Of a stretch of DNA of 64,000 bases, positions 61,410 through 64,000 are shown one piece after another. The notes beneath the pieces were generated by a model. That model did not search any database, had not been told where the DNA came from, and was given only the letters and a program-made list of their open reading frames with translations. The position numbers were made by a program, and so were the translations under genes. Positions within the stretch are counted from its first letter, which is position 1. Each line of letters opens with the position of its first letter. Source of the DNA: CAIVVT01 sp963757265 (GTDB lineage: Bacteria > Acidobacteriota > Terriglobia > Bryobacterales > Bryobacteraceae); contig CAVWRA010000006.1 in assembly GCA_963757265.1 (NCBI GenBank), forward strand, positions 2,046,001-2,110,000, in the 5' to 3' direction.

Positions 61410-63087
61410 TCAGGAGCGGGCCTGCGCATAAAGCGCCGGCAACTGATCCGGCCGCACTGCAATATAGCCGGCCCCGAGACCATTGGCGATGTTGTTGACC
61501 ATTTCCATGTGACTCAGCCAGTTCGCCAGGAAGACATGCATGAACGCCGGGCGTTCCGGCGGCGCCGCCTGGCGAACCTGGTTGATGATCGTGGCTTCCG
61601 CCTGGCGGCGTCCTAGGGGCGTGAAGGTATAGTCGCCGGCTCCTCCATTGACTGCACGGAAGACGGGCTTGCCCGCCGACAGGGTCACCTGGTTCTGGAG
61701 CGTGGTCATGTGCGTTCGGCCATAATTGGCGAAGACCGCCTGAATGCCCGGTATGCTGGCAAAACGCTCCATGCGCTGGGGCTCCATCTCAGCGAACGTG
61801 GAGAGTACCGAAGCATCGATGCGCTTGCGGTACGTGGCAGAAAGCTCCAAGTACTCGCGCCAGACCTGCTCGCGCTGCTCCGCCGGGTAGTTGTCGGCGT
61901 AGTTGTCCTCGTGGATGTAGCCCACGCCGGTCAACGCGTTCACGAAGCAATCACCCGCCGCGACGTGCTTGTAATAAAAGTCGAGAATATCCGGCTGGAA
62001 GTCGGTGGCGGTGGGTCCGATATGCCAGCCGAGCGGCACGTGGCCGTGCTGCGGGTCGTCAAAGAGCTTGCGGTAGTAATGGCGCTGGAAGTTCAGTCCG
62101 TCGCCGTCGGAGCGGACGAAGGCGTAGTAGATCTTGTCGCGCTCGAGTCGCGGCGCGCGCGGCACGCGTTGAAGGAGAGTGGCAGTCGTTCCGGAATGGA
62201 CGGACAGATTGCTGACCGTGGGCGAATAGCCGTCGTGCCCCGAGCAGACCTCGAACTTGGCGCACTCGCTGGCCAGCCGCACGCCCTCCCATTCACCGAT
62301 GCCGGTTTCAAGCGGCCAGCCCATGCAAGGGATGTTGGGCGGCCACTTCATAGAAGACCTCGCGCACGAAGTCGCGCTCCTCGAAGAAGGAGGTGTGCGG
62401 ACGGCCCTGGTCGTTCGGATTCGAGATCCACAAGATGGGGATCTTGAATTCGACAAAGTAGTCGCGCACTGCGTCGGTCGTTGGGTCCAGATACGCCACG
62501 GCGCGACGGGAAAGGCTGCCGCCGAGGTGCGCAAAGGCCCAGCGGTAGGCCTCCACGTCCTTGCGCCAATGCATCGTCCGCAGATCGGCGCCGACTTTCT
62601 GAGAATCCGGGTAGGCGCCCATGGAGAGGTTGAACATGCCGGCCATGGCGGGCGTCGCAACGACACCGCCGTGAATGCCGGCGAGCATCGTGGCGACGTT
62701 GACGCTGGCTGGTATGGCCGGGTCTGTGACGAACATGCACGTGGCGACCGGCAGGAAGCGCTCAAAGAGTTGGCCGATGTCCAGCCACTCGACTTCCGCA
62801 ATGTCGCCACGCTCGCGCAGCCACTCCAACCACAACTCGTCGTAGCGGTCCTGCACCACGTAGAGCCGAGGCTGCTCGCGGTTCACCAGGCCCTGCAGAC
62901 AATGCAGCGTCAACCGCAGATCGCGAACGTTGAATGGCAGCTCTTCCAGGCGGAACGCGCACAGTCGCTTCGCCGGCGGCTTGGATTTGGGGCCGACAAC
63001 AGCGCCCGCGGTGTCCGGTTCGGCATGAGCCAAGCCGGCGAAGAGCGCGGCGCCCGCGCACGTCTGTATGAAGTTCCTGCGTTGCAT
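61410..63087 (-). pseudogene. Secreted GxGYxYP-family protein with a +1 frameshift
   Basis: The start (M-Q-R-R-N-F-I-Q-T-C-A-G-A-A-L-F) is a Tat-type signal. The first frame (63087 to about 62340) and the second (to 61410) join if one C of the CCC complementary to 62337-62339 is removed, giving E-V-A-A-N-I-P-C-M-G-W-P; the span is 1678 bp (3n+1). The C-terminal part carries L-T-G-V-G-Y-I-H-E-D-N-Y, the GxGYxYP signature of a putative glycoside-hydrolase domain, and Y-Y-A-F-V-R-S-D-G-D-G-L-N. It starts 13 bp after the glycosidase gene upstream. Confidence 0.75.
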
Positions 63088-63100
63088 CAGTGAGGTCCGC

Positions 63101-64000
63101 CTATACGAAATCTACTTCCAGCCACTCCACCGGCGCGCCATTGTCCGCGCGCTCGCGGAAGGCGAGCCGCAACTCGCCATTGGTGAGCGGGACGCGCCGC
63201 CGGACAACATTGCCGTCGAAGCCGTGCTCACTCACCTGCGCCGCGGCGCTGTCCGCGCGGCGCAGCCGCACTTCGCCACCGCCGTAAGGCACCAGGCCGA
63301 GTTTGGAGGTCTTCGCCAGGCCGTCGGCGGTCCTGGAGGCGACGACGACCGAAGCGGTGGTGGAGATCAGATCCTCAAAGCGGCAGACGCCTTTGCGCCC
63401 GTCGAGGCGGTGCTCACGGAACGCAGCCAGCACGACTTTCCCGTCTTCCATCCGGACCCAGGATGAGGTGTGCGCGCCGGTCTGGGGCACGAGATACTCG
63501 GCATCGAGCGGTACCACCGTTGCGGTGATCTCCTGCCGCACCAGGCGTGTCAGGCCGTTGTACTTGGCGATCGCTTCCGGAGTGGGTCCGCTGTTCTGTT
63601 CGTCGCCGGCGAAGCTCTGCATCGAACCCAGCGTTCCACAGGCGACCGAATCGAACCAAATGTCGGGCGCCGATAGCCAGTCGTACCCGTTGGAGCCATA
63701 GGTAGGCACGCCGAGCTCGCACATCACGCTGCTGAAGAAGAAGCGGCGGTTGAACTCCATCCAATATTCGCCGGCGGTCACGTAGGGATCGTCCGGGCTG
63801 TGCTGATCGATGTAGTCGACGAACAGCGGGCTGAGATTGTAGTACATCAGGACGATGTCGGGGTTCTCTTCGCGCAGCGCGCTGACAACGATCTCCACGG
63901 CCTTGAACAGCAGCTTTTCCCCGGCAAAGCGCATGTCCTTGGGAGCGCCGAGCTCGATGGGAGGCATCTCATAGCCGAAGTCGAACTTGATCAGGTCGGG
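63101..64000 (-). CDS. Alpha-galactosidase/melibiase-like glycosidase, C-terminal part (cut by window edge)
   Basis: The frame enters at the right edge and stops at 63101 (about 299 residues visible). It begins P-D-L-I-K-F-D-F-G-Y-E, the K-x-D-x-G strand of GH27/36-type TIM barrels whose Asp is the nucleophile, followed by V-L-M-Y-Y-N-L-S-P-L-F-V-D-Y-I and D-P-Y-V-T-A-G-E-Y-W. The last ~100 residues are a beta domain. The N terminus and first half of the barrel lie outside the window. It probably shares an operon with the GxGYxYP gene. Confidence 0.65.
   Translation of the reverse strand, partial: PDLIKFDFGYEMPPIELGAPKDMRFAGEKLLFKAVEIVVSALREENPDIVLMYYNLSPLFVDYIDQHSPDDPYVTAGEYWMEFNRRFFFSSVMCELGVPTYGSNGYDWLSAPDIWFDSVACGTLGSMQSFAGDEQNSGPTPEAIAKYNGLTRLVRQEITATVVPLDAEYLVPQTGAHTSSWVRMEDGKVVLAAFREHRLDGRKGVCRFEDLISTTASVVVASRTADGLAKTSKLGLVPYGGGEVRLRRADSAAAQVSEHGFDGNVVRRRVPLTNGELRLAFRERADNGAPVEWLEVDFV

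Overview
The window is high-GC bacterial DNA that most resembles an Acidobacteriota genome of the Bryobacterales/Solibacter type. This is an inference from gene content: Oar-like TonB-dependent receptors with an N-terminal carboxypeptidase-regulatory domain, DNA-binding-domain/PD40 (TolB-like) sensor proteins, a double-length ThyX, threonine-site sulfatase-TPR proteins, many secreted glycan-active enzymes and several families of dispersed structured repeats. No rRNA or ribosomal protein gene is present to confirm the placement.

Layout. 1-20.9 kb is mostly housekeeping: a truncated penicillin acylase, a CNNM/CorC-type membrane protein, a ribulose-phosphate 3-epimerase relative, a parvulin isomerase, two convergent HExxH proteins, a winged-helix PD40 sensor, a TlpA/DsbD-alpha redox pair, a GT9 glycosyltransferase, a PuuD-DinG-QueD operon, a VapBC-like toxin-antitoxin pair, a KimA-like permease and TatA/B-TatC. 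20.9-23.4 kb is rich in structured repeats: three 37-bp tandem hairpins, tRNA-Ala(CGC), and two long inverted-repeat elements flanking a CapA-like lipoprotein and a VOC protein. 24-27 kb holds a two-gene O-acyltransferase unit (SGNH plus AlgI/MBOAT). 27-32.5 kb has a 141-bp MITE-like inverted repeat, an unusual cytosine-biased protein, an IS110 element with a candidate guide-RNA hairpin, a head-to-head dut/thyX pair, tRNA-Gly(CCC) and an IS3 remnant.

32.5-57 kb reads as glycan foraging: a PD40 sensor, an intact TonB receptor followed by a Gfo/Idh/MocA oxidoreductase and a GH20 hexosaminidase, an amidohydrolase, a GH42-like protein, a divergent IclR regulator facing a wrecked second TonB receptor with a near-consensus promoter, a sulfatase-TPR protein and a GH2 glycosidase. 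61.4-64 kb resumes this theme with a GxGYxYP protein and a truncated alpha-galactosidase-like enzyme. Between them (57.1-61.3 kb) is a small defence island: AbiEi/AbiEii followed by a TOTE-type primase-helicase gene broken by a +1 shift and an in-frame TAG.

Two cross-cutting signals deserve attention. First, several otherwise well-conserved genes (PD40 sensor, DinG, IclR, TOTE, GxGYxYP) carry single-base indels, most of them +1, so either the assembly has local errors or this stretch is decaying. Second, at least two families of non-coding structured repeats show base changes that preserve pairing, which points to selection on, or propagation of, their folded form.
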